Assembly (NCBI RefSeq): GCF_001411495.1
Contig: NZ_CP012981.1
Span: 2,914,001 to 2,978,000 of the forward strand
DNA: 64,000 bases
Reading direction: 5' to 3'
Source of the DNA: Burkholderia cepacia ATCC 25416
GTDB lineage: Bacteria > Pseudomonadota > Gammaproteobacteria > Burkholderiales > Burkholderiaceae
Position 1 is the first letter of the stretch. Each line of letters opens with the position of its first letter. The notes under the pieces are model-generated. The model saw only the letters and a list, made by a program, of their open reading frames with translations, made no database searches and was not told the DNA's origin. Below, in pieces: positions 34,385 through 42,324 of the stretch. Position numbers and translations under genes: made by a program.

Positions 34385-35091
34385 TCACCATTTGCAGCCC
34401 GTGTCGCGCACCGCATCCAGCGCGAGCATCGGCAACGCCAGCAGGCCCGCGCGTGAATACGCGTGCCGGCAGTCGGTGCGCGGGCATTCGACATGCCGTC
34501 GGCCAGCCTCGCATCGACGGTGTCACGGCGCGCGGCCACGCCGCCGGACGACGCGCCCAATGCCCCGACCGCCGCCTGCGCCGGACTGCGCGCCGCCGCA
34601 TGCCGCGAGCCGATCGCGTCCAGATCGCGGCGCCAGTCGAGATCGGGGCCTGGTGCGTTCTCGAAATGGGGTTCACGTCGGGTCACGATTGCGCCGGCAG
34701 GCGTTTCACCTTGCCGACGCGAAACGCCCCCCGTATTCGAAGACGCCCGCTTCGTCATGCGCGACACCGCAACCGCGGCGGATCGTTTCGTCGATGACAC
34801 GGCGCCCTCCGCACCGCGCCCACTCGCGGCGGGCCCGGTTCGCCCGGCGTCATGCGTGCCCGCCGCGGGCACCGGCCGCGCGGGAATCAGTTCGACGCGC
34901 AGCGCGAGCCGGGGCCGCGCCCCGGCGTTCGGGCCGGCCAGCGTCGACGTCCGCTGCAGCACGAACCATCCGAGCAGGTGAATCGATACGGACGCGACGA
35001 CAGCCAGCGCGACGATGCGCGGCCGGCGCCGCCCCGCCACGCCGGCAAGCCGCGATGGCGATGCGTCAGTCCGGCTCGCCGACACCGTCAT
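34385..35091 (-). pseudogene. TonB-N-terminus-like membrane-anchored protein, frameshifted near the C-terminus
   Basis: The start (ATG 35089-35091) encodes a cytoplasmic Arg-rich tail and one membrane helix at about 28-47 (ALAVVASVSIHLLGWFVLQR), then a disordered periplasmic region to about residue 195. At about 34500 the frame loses sense: the annotated frame continues as Cys/Arg-rich sequence into the neighbouring MerR gene. The next frame supplies DCRHAYSRAGLLALPMLALD and a stop after GCKW at 34385, the kind of C-terminus seen in related Burkholderia proteins as far as I recall. A one-base indel, real or a sequencing error, explains this. There is no TonB C-terminal domain. Confidence 0.6.
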
Positions 35092-35290
35092 CGCTGAACG
35101 CGAGCAGGTCGCCGGGCTGGCAGTCGAGATAACGGCAGATCGCCTCGAGCGTCGCGAAACGGATGCCCTTGACCTTCCCTTGCTTGAGCAGCGACAGATT
35201 CTGTTCGGTGATGCCGACCGCCGCCGCGAGATCCTTCGAGCGGACCTTGCGCGTCGCGAGCATCACATCGAGCTTGACCACGATCGACAT
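35066..35290 (-). CDS. Small XRE-type regulator (YozG-like)
   Basis: A 74-residue helix-turn-helix protein with little outside the DNA-binding domain: VRSKDLAAAVGITEQNLSLL followed by a recognition region ending in IRFATLEAICRYLDCQPGDL. This matches the small Cro/C1 regulators that accompany DUF2975 membrane proteins. The gene starts eight bases after the DUF2975 stop and overlaps the next start by 26 bases, so the three genes (DUF2975, XRE, anchored protein) form an operon. It is probably an autoregulator. Confidence 0.85.
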   Translation of the reverse strand: MSIVVKLDVMLATRKVRSKDLAAAVGITEQNLSLLKQGKVKGIRFATLEAICRYLDCQPGDLLAFSDDGVGEPD

Positions 35291-35298
35291 GGCGCGCC

Positions 35299-35859
35299 TC
35301 AGACGAACTGCCGATGTTCGGCATCGAGTTCGCTCGCCTGCCGGAGGATGTGCGCGATGACCGCGATGCAGGCCGCGGTGAACAGCGCGACCACGTACGG
35401 CAGGCTGAACCCGATGCTGACCACGCGATGGCCGACCGGTTCGCGCAGCGTCGCCCACACGCTCAGGAGCGGTTCGCACAGCAGGCTCAGCAGCACCCAC
35501 ATCCCGATCGCACGCCCCGTCTTGCCGAGATGGCCGGCCGCCTGCGCGGAGAAATAGTCGCGGCGCGCGTAGGTGCGGAACAGCGCACGCAGATGACGCA
35601 GGCCGTTCGCGAGCGCGATCAGCGGCACGCTCGACAGCAGGATGCCGACCGCCTTCTGCCACCACGGGAACGCGGCGACATCCACGCGCAGGTTCGAGAT
35701 CACCGAATCGGTGAGGCCGAATACGAGGCCGGGCCCCGACGCCGCGTTCAGCGACGGGAACGCCCAGCACGCGGCGTTGAGCACCAGCATGCCGACGATG
35801 AACCACAGCGTGACGGTGGCCATCTGCTGGCTGATACGGGCGATGCGATCGGAATGCAT
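35299..35859 (-). CDS. DUF2975 membrane protein
   Basis: A 186-residue inner-membrane protein with four hydrophobic helices (about 15-35, 65-85, 115-135 and 145-170). The central segment RHLRALFRTYARRDYFSAQA is the cytoplasmic loop characteristic of DUF2975, and it is followed directly by a small XRE regulator as in many bacteria. The pair may be a membrane-sensor/transcription-factor module, but no function is established. Upstream of the start (35880-35950) the sequence is AT-rich and contains a near-palindromic run AATTATCGTAAAACGATAATT, a good candidate operator. Confidence 0.82.
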   Translation of the reverse strand: MHSDRIARISQQMATVTLWFIVGMLVLNAACWAFPSLNAASGPGLVFGLTDSVISNLRVDVAAFPWWQKAVGILLSSVPLIALANGLRHLRALFRTYARRDYFSAQAAGHLGKTGRAIGMWVLLSLLCEPLLSVWATLREPVGHRVVSIGFSLPYVVALFTAACIAVIAHILRQASELDAEHRQFV

Positions 35860-35907
35860 GACGTGTCCTCGACGACGAATGAACGAGCGTCGATTGTACG
35901 ATTAAAA

Positions 35908-35928
35908 TTATCGTAAAACGATAATTTA
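35908..35928. promoter_or_regulatory. Palindrome upstream of the DUF2975-XRE operon
   Basis: The sequence has arms AATTATCGT and ACGATAATT around a three-base AAA centre, a perfect inverted repeat inside an AT-rich promoter region, about 50 bases upstream of the DUF2975 start. The small XRE protein of the operon is the obvious candidate to bind it. The assignment is by symmetry and position only. Confidence 0.6.
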
Positions 35929-36023
35929 TTGCCGTTGCACTATGATTTCTTATTGTTCGACAGGTTCGACTCACCCCCAACAGGCGCGTGTCGCACGCGC
36001 CGTCACGATCGCCGGGCACGCGC

Positions 36024-36554
36024 CTATCGGTAGTCGCGCGCGCTGATCGCGTGCCAGTGCTTCGTCATGTAGCGCAGAAACGCGGGTCGGGCTTTCAGGT
36101 CCGCATTCGGCACGGGCGCCGCGCCGCCGTCCATGAACTTACCGTTGACCGTGACGGTTTCCTCGCCGCGCAGCACGTACTTCGTGCCCTGGTCGATCAG
36201 GAAGTACTTGACCTGGTCGGCGCTGACGTCGCCGCGGCAGCCGATCCTGTACGCGAACAGAAACTGCTTGCGGCCGTTGCCGAGCAGGTCGCGCATCTCG
36301 ATCGACGCGGGCACGACGTCGAGAATCACGTCGACCGGGCATGCCTTCACGTAGTCGCGCACGGTCCAGTCGGGCCGGCCGTCGAGCGTCGCGGCGACCT
36401 TGAGCTCGAGGTCGTCGCCGGACGCGGTGCGTGCGAGCGTCACCGCATGTGCGCCGGCCGCATCGGTCCACGTGTATTCGGTGGCGGCCTGCGCCAGGTT
36501 GCACAGCGCAGTGGCGGCAAGAAACAGGCAAGGCGAAAGGAAGCGTCTCTTCAT
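36024..36554 (-). CDS. Secreted hypothetical protein
   Basis: A 176-residue protein with a signal peptide at 1-23 (MKRRFLSPCLFLAATALCNL, cleavage after AQA). The mature part begins with a strand-rich domain (EYTWTDAAGAHAVTLARTAS, LELKVAATLDGRPDWTVRDY) and has two cysteines that could form a disulfide (KACPVDV and IGCRGDV). I do not recognise the family; related proteins are usually called surface or exported hypothetical. It stands alone between the DUF2975 promoter and the sigma-54 activator gene. Confidence 0.75.
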   Translation of the reverse strand: MKRRFLSPCLFLAATALCNLAQAATEYTWTDAAGAHAVTLARTASGDDLELKVAATLDGRPDWTVRDYVKACPVDVILDVVPASIEMRDLLGNGRKQFLFAYRIGCRGDVSADQVKYFLIDQGTKYVLRGEETVTVNGKFMDGGAAPVPNADLKARPAFLRYMTKHWHAISARDYR

Positions 36555-36626
36555 CGGCGAGGTGAAAGCAGGATCGAACGCGCCATTATCGACACAGCCG
36601 CGTGCCTCTGCCAGCCGCCTGCCCGT

Positions 36627-38009
36627 TCAGCGCTCGCGCGCCCCGAGCCCGAGCGCCTTCATCCGCCGGTACAACGTCCGCTCGCTCATCCCGACCTGCT
36701 CGGCGAGCGCCTTGCGCGTGCCGTCGAACGTGCGCGCGATGCGCACGAGCTCCGCGTCCGACACGCCGCGCGCATCGGCCGCGCGGTCCTGCGGCGCCGC
36801 CGATGCGGCGACCAGCTCGGCCGGCAGGTGTTCGACCCGGATCGTCCCGTCGTCCGCGAACAGGCACGCGCGTTCGAGCACGTTGCGCAGCTCGCGGATA
36901 TTGCCCGGCCACGCATAGGCATCGAGACACGCGCGCGCGCGTTCGGTCAGGACAAACGGCCGTGCGCCCGTCTCGCCCGCGCCGGCACGCGCGTTCGCGA
37001 TTCGCCGCAGGATCGATTCGGCCAGCAGCGCGACGTCCCCGCGCCGCTCGCGCAACGCCGGCAGCGGAATCGGAAACGCGTTGATCCGGTAGTAGAGATC
37101 CTGCCGGAACCGGCCGTCGTCGATCATCTCGCGCAGCGGCTTGTGCGTCGCCGCGACCAGCCGGAAGTCCGCGCGCAGCGCCTCGACGCCGCCGACGCGG
37201 CGGAACGTGCCCGACTCGATCAGGCGCAGCAGCTTCACCTGCATCGGCAGCGGGACGTCGCCGATCTCGTCGAGAAACAGCGTGCCGCCCTGCGCGGTCT
37301 CGACGAGGCCCGGCTTGCGCTGGTTCGCGCCCGTGAACGCGCCCTTCTCGTAACCGAACAGTTCGCTCTCGAACAGCGTCTCGGCGATCCCCGAGCAATC
37401 GACGACGACGAACGGCCCCATCGCGCGATCGCTCGCCTCGTGCAACGCGCGGGCGAACAATTCCTTGCCGGTGCCCGATTCGCCGAGCAGCAGCACCGGC
37501 AGCATCGACGGCGCCACGCGCTGCAGTGCGCCGAGCGCCGCATTGAACGCGTCGGCGCCGCCGACGAGCCCTTCCGCACTCGGCTGCGCGGATGCGCTGC
37601 GCACCGTGGTCAGCCGCTCGACGTACGCGATCACGTTGCCGTGCGCATCGAAGATCGGCCGCAATTCGACGTCGACGTGTTCGGGGCCGCGCGGCGTGTG
37701 ATGGATGTGCAGCACGCGATTCAGCCCGCGCGACTCGAGCGCCTGCTTCATCGGGCAATGCTCGCCGGCCTGGTCGCACGGCACGTCGTAGTGATGCGAC
37801 ACCTGGAAGCAGTGCCGGCCCACGTGCTCGACGCCCGCGACGCCGAACTGGCGTCGGTACGCATCGTTCGCCGCGAGGATGCGGTAATCGGGATCGACGA
37901 CGATCATCGGCTGCGGATCCTGCTCGAGATACGCGACGAGCGCGCGCACGTCGGGCATGACGTCGGGGCGCGGCGCGGGGACGATCGGGATGGTGTCGTG
38001 CGGATTCAT
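36627..38009 (-). CDS. fisR: FisR-like sigma-54-dependent activator (sulfane-sulfur sensor)
   Basis: A 460-residue enhancer-binding protein. An N-terminal PAS-like sensor spans 1-130, with cysteines at 67, 78 and 85 (HCFQ, VPCDQ, EHCPM). The AAA+ domain covers about 140-375 (Walker A GESGTGKE, sigma-54 contact GAFTGA) and a Fis-type helix-turn-helix ends the protein ([20 protein letters not shown]). The cysteine spacing of 11 and 7 residues is, as I recall, that of FisR of Cupriavidus (Cys53/64/71), which detects sulfane sulfur. It is divergent from a sulfide-oxidation operon with a sigma-54 promoter. The ATG at 38007-38009 gives the expected N-terminus; the frame is open to 38174. Confidence 0.9.
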   Translation of the reverse strand: MNPHDTIPIVPAPRPDVMPDVRALVAYLEQDPQPMIVVDPDYRILAANDAYRRQFGVAGVEHVGRHCFQVSHHYDVPCDQAGEHCPMKQALESRGLNRVLHIHHTPRGPEHVDVELRPIFDAHGNVIAYVERLTTVRSASAQPSAEGLVGGADAFNAALGALQRVAPSMLPVLLLGESGTGKELFARALHEASDRAMGPFVVVDCSGIAETLFESELFGYEKGAFTGANQRKPGLVETAQGGTLFLDEIGDVPLPMQVKLLRLIESGTFRRVGGVEALRADFRLVAATHKPLREMIDDGRFRQDLYYRINAFPIPLPALRERRGDVALLAESILRRIANARAGAGETGARPFVLTERARACLDAYAWPGNIRELRNVLERACLFADDGTIRVEHLPAELVAASAAPQDRAADARGVSDAELVRIARTFDGTRKALAEQVGMSERTLYRRMKALGLGARER

Positions 38010-38041
38010 GCGGACGCTCGGTGAAGGAGATGCCTGACGAA

Positions 38042-38060
38042 CTGGCAGGTGCACTGCCAG
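38042..38060. promoter_or_regulatory. Probable FisR binding site 1
   Basis: CTGGCAG and CTGCCAG separated by five bases: a perfect inverted repeat, about 150 bases upstream of the sigma-54 promoter at 38210, the usual distance for an enhancer. Several further TGCCA half-sites lie between here and site 2. Confidence 0.65.
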
Positions 38061-38084
38061 GCGGACTGCCAATTCTGCCACGAC

Positions 38085-38102
38085 ACTGCCAGAAGTGGCA
38101 GT
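38085..38102. promoter_or_regulatory. Probable FisR binding site 2
   Basis: ACTGCCA and TGGCAGT around a four-base centre: a second perfect inverted repeat with the same half-site as site 1. Two copies about 43 bases apart (four helical turns) suit cooperative enhancer binding. Confidence 0.65.
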
Positions 38103-38209
38103 CGGCAGCAGCAACCGAACGCCGGCGACGCCCGTGCTTCGCCGCTCCTGCGCCGAAAACCCGAGTCGAATCAAATCCCTGGCAGGTCGGCCGGTGCCCC
38201 GGCGCAGAC

Positions 38210-38225
38210 TGGCACGCTTCTTGAG
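38210..38225 (+). promoter_or_regulatory. Sigma-54 promoter of the sulfide-oxidation operon
   Basis: TGGCACG at 38210-38216 is a perfect -24 element; after a four-base spacer TTGAG stands where TTGCA is usual, so the -12 element is slightly weak. It lies 46 bases upstream of the GTG of the first gene, downstream of two inverted repeats matched to the divergent FisR-like activator. Confidence 0.75.
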
Positions 38226-38270
38226 TTACAGATCGAGATTGCAGATGCAGAACCCGATCAAGGACACCCC

Positions 38271-39155
38271 GTGAGCGATGCCACCACGCTGTCGGTCGAA
38301 GGCTTTTTCGACCCGGCGACCCACACCGTCAGCTATCTCGTGCTCGATACCGCGAGCCGCGCATGCGCGCTGATCGACAGCGTGCTCGACTACGACCCGA
38401 CATCCGGGCGCACGCGCACCGCCAGCGCCGACCGGCTGATCGCCCGCGTCGCCGAACTCGGCGCGGACGTGCACTGGCTGCTGGAAACCCACGTGCACGC
38501 CGACCACCTGTCGGCCGCGCCGTACCTGAAGGAACACGTCGGCGGCCGGATCGCGATCGGTTCGCACGTGCGCCGCGTGCAGCACGTGTTCGGCACGCTG
38601 TTCAACGCGGGCCCCGGCTTCGCGCGGGACGGCCGCCAGTTCGACCGGCTGCTCGACGACGGCGACACGCTCGCGCTCGGCACGCTGACGATCCGCGCAC
38701 TGCATACGCCGGGCCACACACCCGCCTGCATGACCTACTGCGTCGACGACGCGACGCAGCGCGCGGCATTCGTCGGCGACACGCTGTTCATGCCCGACTA
38801 CGGCACGGCCCGCTGCGACTTCCCGGGCGGCGATGCGCGCACGCTGTACCGCTCGATCGCGCGCGTGCTCGGCCTGCCGCCCGACACGCGCCTGTACCTG
38901 TGCCACGACTACCAGCCGGGCGGCCGCGACGTGCAGTTCGTGACGACCGTGGCCGAGCAGCGCCGCGCGAACGTGCACGTGAAGGACGGCGTGACCGAGG
39001 ACGATTTCGTCGCGATGCGTACCACGCGCGACGCCACGCTCGCCATGCCCGTGCTGATGCTGCCGTCCGTGCAGGTCAACATGCGCGCCGGCCACCTGCC
39101 CGAGCCCGAAGACAACGGCGTGCGCTACCTGAAGATCCCGCTCGACGCGATCTGA
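38271..39155 (+). CDS. Persulfide dioxygenase-type metallo-beta-lactamase-fold protein
   Basis: A 294-residue MBL-fold protein of the ETHE1/Blh type. The metal motif THVHADH is at 73-79 (His74, His76, Asp78, His79), followed by TPGHTPACMTY (His of the second set) and FVGDTLFMPDYGTARCDFPG (bridging aspartate). Such enzymes oxidise glutathione persulfide to sulfite with a single mononuclear iron. The start is GTG at 38271; no in-frame ATG fits the family N-terminus better. It is the first gene after the sigma-54 promoter, next to SQR, so sulfide detoxification is the likely role. Confidence 0.88.
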   Translation: MSDATTLSVEGFFDPATHTVSYLVLDTASRACALIDSVLDYDPTSGRTRTASADRLIARVAELGADVHWLLETHVHADHLSAAPYLKEHVGGRIAIGSHVRRVQHVFGTLFNAGPGFARDGRQFDRLLDDGDTLALGTLTIRALHTPGHTPACMTYCVDDATQRAAFVGDTLFMPDYGTARCDFPGGDARTLYRSIARVLGLPPDTRLYLCHDYQPGGRDVQFVTTVAEQRRANVHVKDGVTEDDFVAMRTTRDATLAMPVLMLPSVQVNMRAGHLPEPEDNGVRYLKIPLDAI

Positions 39156-39184
39156 GCGCCGGCGCCTCAACCGAGACCCCCGAC

Positions 39185-40855
39185 ATGACCTCCATCCGCA
39201 AACTGACCGACGCGCTGTCGGTCTCGCCGCAGATCGCGGCGGCCGACCTGCCCGCGCTTCACGCGGCCGGCATCAGCGCGATCATCTGCAATCGCCCCGA
39301 CGGCGAAGGCGCCGACCAGCCGACCGTCACCGAAATCCGCGCGGCCGCCGCGCCGCTCGGCATCGACGTGCTTTACCTGCCGGTCGATACGGGCAAGGTG
39401 ACCGACGACCAGGCCGCGCAATTCGGCGCACTCGTCGCGTCGATCGACGGCCCGGTGCTCGCGTACTGCCGCAGCGGCATGCGTTCGGCCACGCTGTGGG
39501 CGTTGTCGCAAGCCGGCCTGCGCCCGCTGAACGACATCGTCGCGACGGCCGCCGCGGCCGGCTACGACCTGCACGCGCTCGCGTCGCGTGTCGTGCCAGG
39601 CGGCAAGCAGGCGGCACCGGCCGTCGACGCGCGGCACGACATCGTGATCGTCGGCGCGGGCGCGGCCGGCATCGCGGTCGCGTCGAGCCTGCTCGCGCGC
39701 GACGCGTCGCTCGACATCGCGGTGATCGATCCGGCCGACGTCCACTACTACCAGCCGGGCTGGACGATGGTCGGCGCGGGCGTGTTCCGCCCCGAGACCA
39801 CCGCACGCCGGATCACCGACGTGCTGCCGCGCGGCGTGCACCGGATCCAGGCCGCCGTCGCGGGCTTCGAGCCCGACGCGCACGCGGTCGTGCTCGACGG
39901 CTGCCGCCGCATCGGCTATCGCAAGCTCGTCGTGTGCCCGGGGCTCAAGCTCGACTGGCACGCGATCGAAGGCCTCGCCGACACGCTCGGCCGCAACGGC
40001 GTCACGTCCAACTACCGTTACGACCTGGCGCCGTACACGTGGGAACTCGTGCGCGCGTTCCGCGGCGGCAACGCGCTCTTCACGCAGCCGCCGATGCCGA
40101 TCAAGTGCGCAGGCGCACCGCAGAAAGCGATGTACCTGTCGTGCGACCACTGGCGGCGCGCGGGCCGCCTCGAGGCCGCGAACGTCGAGTTCCTGAATGC
40201 GGGCGGCGCGCTGTTCGGCGTCGCCGACTACGTACCCGCGCTGATGGAGTACGTGAAAAGCTACGACATCGCGTTGTCGTTCGGCCACAACCTCGTCTCG
40301 ATCGACGGCCCGGCACGCCGGGCGACGTTCGCGCGCGCGCTGCCCGACGGCGGCAAGGAAACCGTGGTGCGCTCGTTCGACATGATCCACGTCGTGCCGC
40401 CGCAGAAGGCGCCCGATTTCGTGCGGTCGAGCCCGCTCGCCGATGCGGTCGGCTGGATCGACGTCGATCCGGCGACGCTGCGCCACCGGCAGTACCCGAA
40501 CATCTACGCGCTCGGCGACGCCACCAACACGACCAATGCGAAAACGGCCGCGGCCGCCCGCAAGCAGGCGCCCGTCGTCGCGCACAACCTGCTCGTGTCG
40601 CTCGGCCGCGCGCACGGCGACGCCGCATACGACGGCTACGGCTCGTGCCCGCTCACCGTCGAGCGCGGCAAGATCGTGCTCGCCGAATTCCTGTACGGCG
40701 GCAAGGTCGCGCCGACCTTCCCCGCGTGGCTGATCGACGGCAAGCGCCCGTCGCGGCTCGCGTGGCTGCTCAAGGAACGCGTGCTGCCGCCGCTCTACTG
40801 GAAGGCGATGCTCAAGGGCCGCGAATGGCTCGCGAAACCCGCGATCGCGCGTTGA
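39185..40855 (+). CDS. sqr: DUF442 (rhodanese/phosphatase-like)-sulfide:quinone oxidoreductase fusion
   Basis: A 556-residue two-domain protein. Residues 1-115 form a DUF442 domain with the catalytic loop YCRSGMRSAT (Cys95), related to protein tyrosine phosphatases and rhodanese-type sulfurtransferases. Residues about 150-556 form a flavoprotein disulfide reductase of SQR type: FAD motif GAGAAG at 157-162, CPGLKLDW and MPIKCAGAPQKAMYL carrying the redox-active cysteines, and YALGDATNTTNAKTAAAARK near the C-terminus. SQR oxidises sulfide to sulfane sulfur with quinone as acceptor; the fused domain may pass sulfur on to glutathione. It follows the MBL gene by 29 bases. Confidence 0.88.
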   Translation: MTSIRKLTDALSVSPQIAAADLPALHAAGISAIICNRPDGEGADQPTVTEIRAAAAPLGIDVLYLPVDTGKVTDDQAAQFGALVASIDGPVLAYCRSGMRSATLWALSQAGLRPLNDIVATAAAAGYDLHALASRVVPGGKQAAPAVDARHDIVIVGAGAAGIAVASSLLARDASLDIAVIDPADVHYYQPGWTMVGAGVFRPETTARRITDVLPRGVHRIQAAVAGFEPDAHAVVLDGCRRIGYRKLVVCPGLKLDWHAIEGLADTLGRNGVTSNYRYDLAPYTWELVRAFRGGNALFTQPPMPIKCAGAPQKAMYLSCDHWRRAGRLEAANVEFLNAGGALFGVADYVPALMEYVKSYDIALSFGHNLVSIDGPARRATFARALPDGGKETVVRSFDMIHVVPPQKAPDFVRSSPLADAVGWIDVDPATLRHRQYPNIYALGDATNTTNAKTAAAARKQAPVVAHNLLVSLGRAHGDAAYDGYGSCPLTVERGKIVLAEFLYGGKVAPTFPAWLIDGKRPSRLAWLLKERVLPPLYWKAMLKGREWLAKPAIAR

Positions 40856-40873
40856 CCGGAGCCCGATGACGTC

Positions 40874-41680
40874 ATGCTGATTTCCCTCGTACTGGGCGGT
40901 TTCGTCGGCGCCGTGCTCGGCCTGACCGGCGCCGGCGGCGGCATCCTCGCGGTGCCCGCGCTCGTCGTCGGCATGAGCTGGCCGATGCAGCAGGCCACGC
41001 CTGTCGCGCTCGTCGCGGTGGCCGGCAGCGCGGCGCTCGGCGCGCTCGAAGGCTTCCGCCGCGGGCTCGTGCGCTATCGCGCGGCACTGCTGATGGCGGT
41101 GGCCGGCGTGCCGCTGACCACGCTCGGCGTACGGCTCGCGCACGTGTTGCCGCAGCGCCTGCTGCTCGCGCTGTTCGCACTGACGATGCTGGTCGTCGCC
41201 GGCCGCCTGTTGCGGCAGGCGCTGCGGCATGCGGCGGTCGACGCCGACGCGTCGCCGCTGTGCGTCGGCCGCGTGAATCCCGATACGGGCCGGCTCGTGT
41301 GGTCCTGGCCGGTCGGTGTGGCGCTGGCGTCAACCGGCGCGATGACGGGCCTGATGACGGGGCTGCTCGGCGTCGGCGGCGGCTTCGTGATCGTGCCGAT
41401 GCTGCGCAAGTTCACGAACGTGTCGATGCATGGGGTGGTCGCGACATCGCTGATGGTGATCGCGCTGGTCGGCACCGGCGGCGTGTTCGCGACGCTCGTG
41501 TCGGGCACGCGCGCACCGCTCGACGTGACGCTGTGGTTCACCGTCGCGACCGCGCTCGGCATGGCCGCCGGTCGCGGCGCATCGAGGCACCTCGCCGCAC
41601 GGCACGTGCAGGCCGGGTTCGCGGCCGTGCTCGTGTGCGTCGCGCTCGGGCTGCTGGCGAAGGCGGCGTTCGGCGCGTAA
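40874..41680 (+). CDS. TauE/SafE sulfite exporter family protein
   Basis: A 268-residue membrane protein with eight or nine helices: two related halves each with a GxGGG motif (GLTGAGGGILAVPALVVG near 20 and GLLGVGGGFVIVPMLRKF near 167), the hallmark of TauE/SafE. The role is export of sulfite or related sulfonate anions. It starts 18 bases after the SQR fusion and ends 48 bases before a strong terminator; it completes a three-gene route from sulfide to sulfite export. Confidence 0.9.
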   Translation: MLISLVLGGFVGAVLGLTGAGGGILAVPALVVGMSWPMQQATPVALVAVAGSAALGALEGFRRGLVRYRAALLMAVAGVPLTTLGVRLAHVLPQRLLLALFALTMLVVAGRLLRQALRHAAVDADASPLCVGRVNPDTGRLVWSWPVGVALASTGAMTGLMTGLLGVGGGFVIVPMLRKFTNVSMHGVVATSLMVIALVGTGGVFATLVSGTRAPLDVTLWFTVATALGMAAGRGASRHLAARHVQAGFAAVLVCVALGLLAKAAFGA

Positions 41681-41727
41681 TCGCGTACCGACCGGCGCCG
41701 ATCGACGTGCAGCGCCGCCAGACAAAA

Positions 41728-41764
41728 CGCCCGGCCGACTCGACGTCGGTGCCGGGCGTTTTTT
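41728..41764. terminator. Bidirectional terminator after tauE (copy 1)
   Basis: Stem CGCCCGG / CCGGGCG with a loop region containing CGACTCGACGTCGG, followed by TTTTTT on the plus strand and by TTTT on the minus strand. It ends the sulfide operon and also suits the converging gene at 41827-42237. Almost the same sequence recurs at 42262-42299. Confidence 0.85.
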
Positions 41765-41826
41765 ATCGCGGGCGCCACCGGCCGACGGCGCGACGCCCCG
41801 TCGTCAAGACAGATGCTGGATGGCCG

Positions 41827-42237
41827 TCAATTCGGCCTTTTGAGCCATTTGCGCAGCCTGCCGGCAATCCCGGATCGCTCGACATACCCCAGCGCCGAAA
41901 CCGCACACATCATTCCGATTGCCGCATACAGCAAGGCCATTTCTCCGTTCCTTGCGATGTCCGGCCATGCTGCCTGTGTCAGAACCGCAAGAACGGTCGA
42001 TCCAGCCACACCGCCCACGATGACCAGCATCGGCAATACCGCCCTCCGAGGAAGCAGCGTGCTGGCCCGATAGACCGGATACGAAAGCAGCATTGCCACG
42101 GGAAATGCAACCTTGAAAGCCGCAGCGGAAAAAACGATCGAAACACCGCCGAAATCCTTGACGGACAAAACGCCGATCAGCAAGCCTGCCACGATCGCGG
42201 CAGTCAGGCTTGCACCAAGCAATTCCGAAATCTTCAA
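41827..42237 (-). CDS. Small four-helix membrane protein of unknown function, probably transferred in
   Basis: A 136-residue protein with four hydrophobic helices (LTAAIVAGLLIGVLSV, IVFSAAAFKVAFPVAMLLSY, VLPMLVIVGGVAGSTVLAVL, LLYAAIGMMCAVSALGYVE) and a basic C-terminus (RLRKWLKRPN). I do not recognise it. The likely start is TTG (42235-42237), preceded by GGGAGAAAGGAA; no ATG lies near. Base composition is visibly poorer in GC than all neighbours, and the gene is bracketed by two near-copies of one terminator, which suggests insertion into the potI/tauE junction. Confidence 0.65.
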   Translation of the reverse strand: MKISELLGASLTAAIVAGLLIGVLSVKDFGGVSIVFSAAAFKVAFPVAMLLSYPVYRASTLLPRRAVLPMLVIVGGVAGSTVLAVLTQAAWPDIARNGEMALLYAAIGMMCAVSALGYVERSGIAGRLRKWLKRPN

Positions 42238-42261
42238 TTCCTTTCTCCCGTCGCACCAGAC

Positions 42262-42299
42262 AAAACGCCCGGCCCGACTCGACGTCGGCACCGGGCGTT
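42262..42299 (-). terminator. Terminator after potI (copy 2 of the duplicated element)
   Basis: Stem CGCCCGG / CCGGGCG with the same CGACTCGACGTCGG-type loop as 41728-41764, followed by TTTTG on the minus strand. It ends the pot operon. Confidence 0.8.
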
Positions 42300-42324
42300 G
42301 TTCATGGCAGACGCCGTTCAGGCG

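Noticed and set aside
41827..42237. Insertion sequence at the potI/tauE junction
   Set aside because: No transposase and no inverted terminal repeats; only a repeated terminator brackets the gene.
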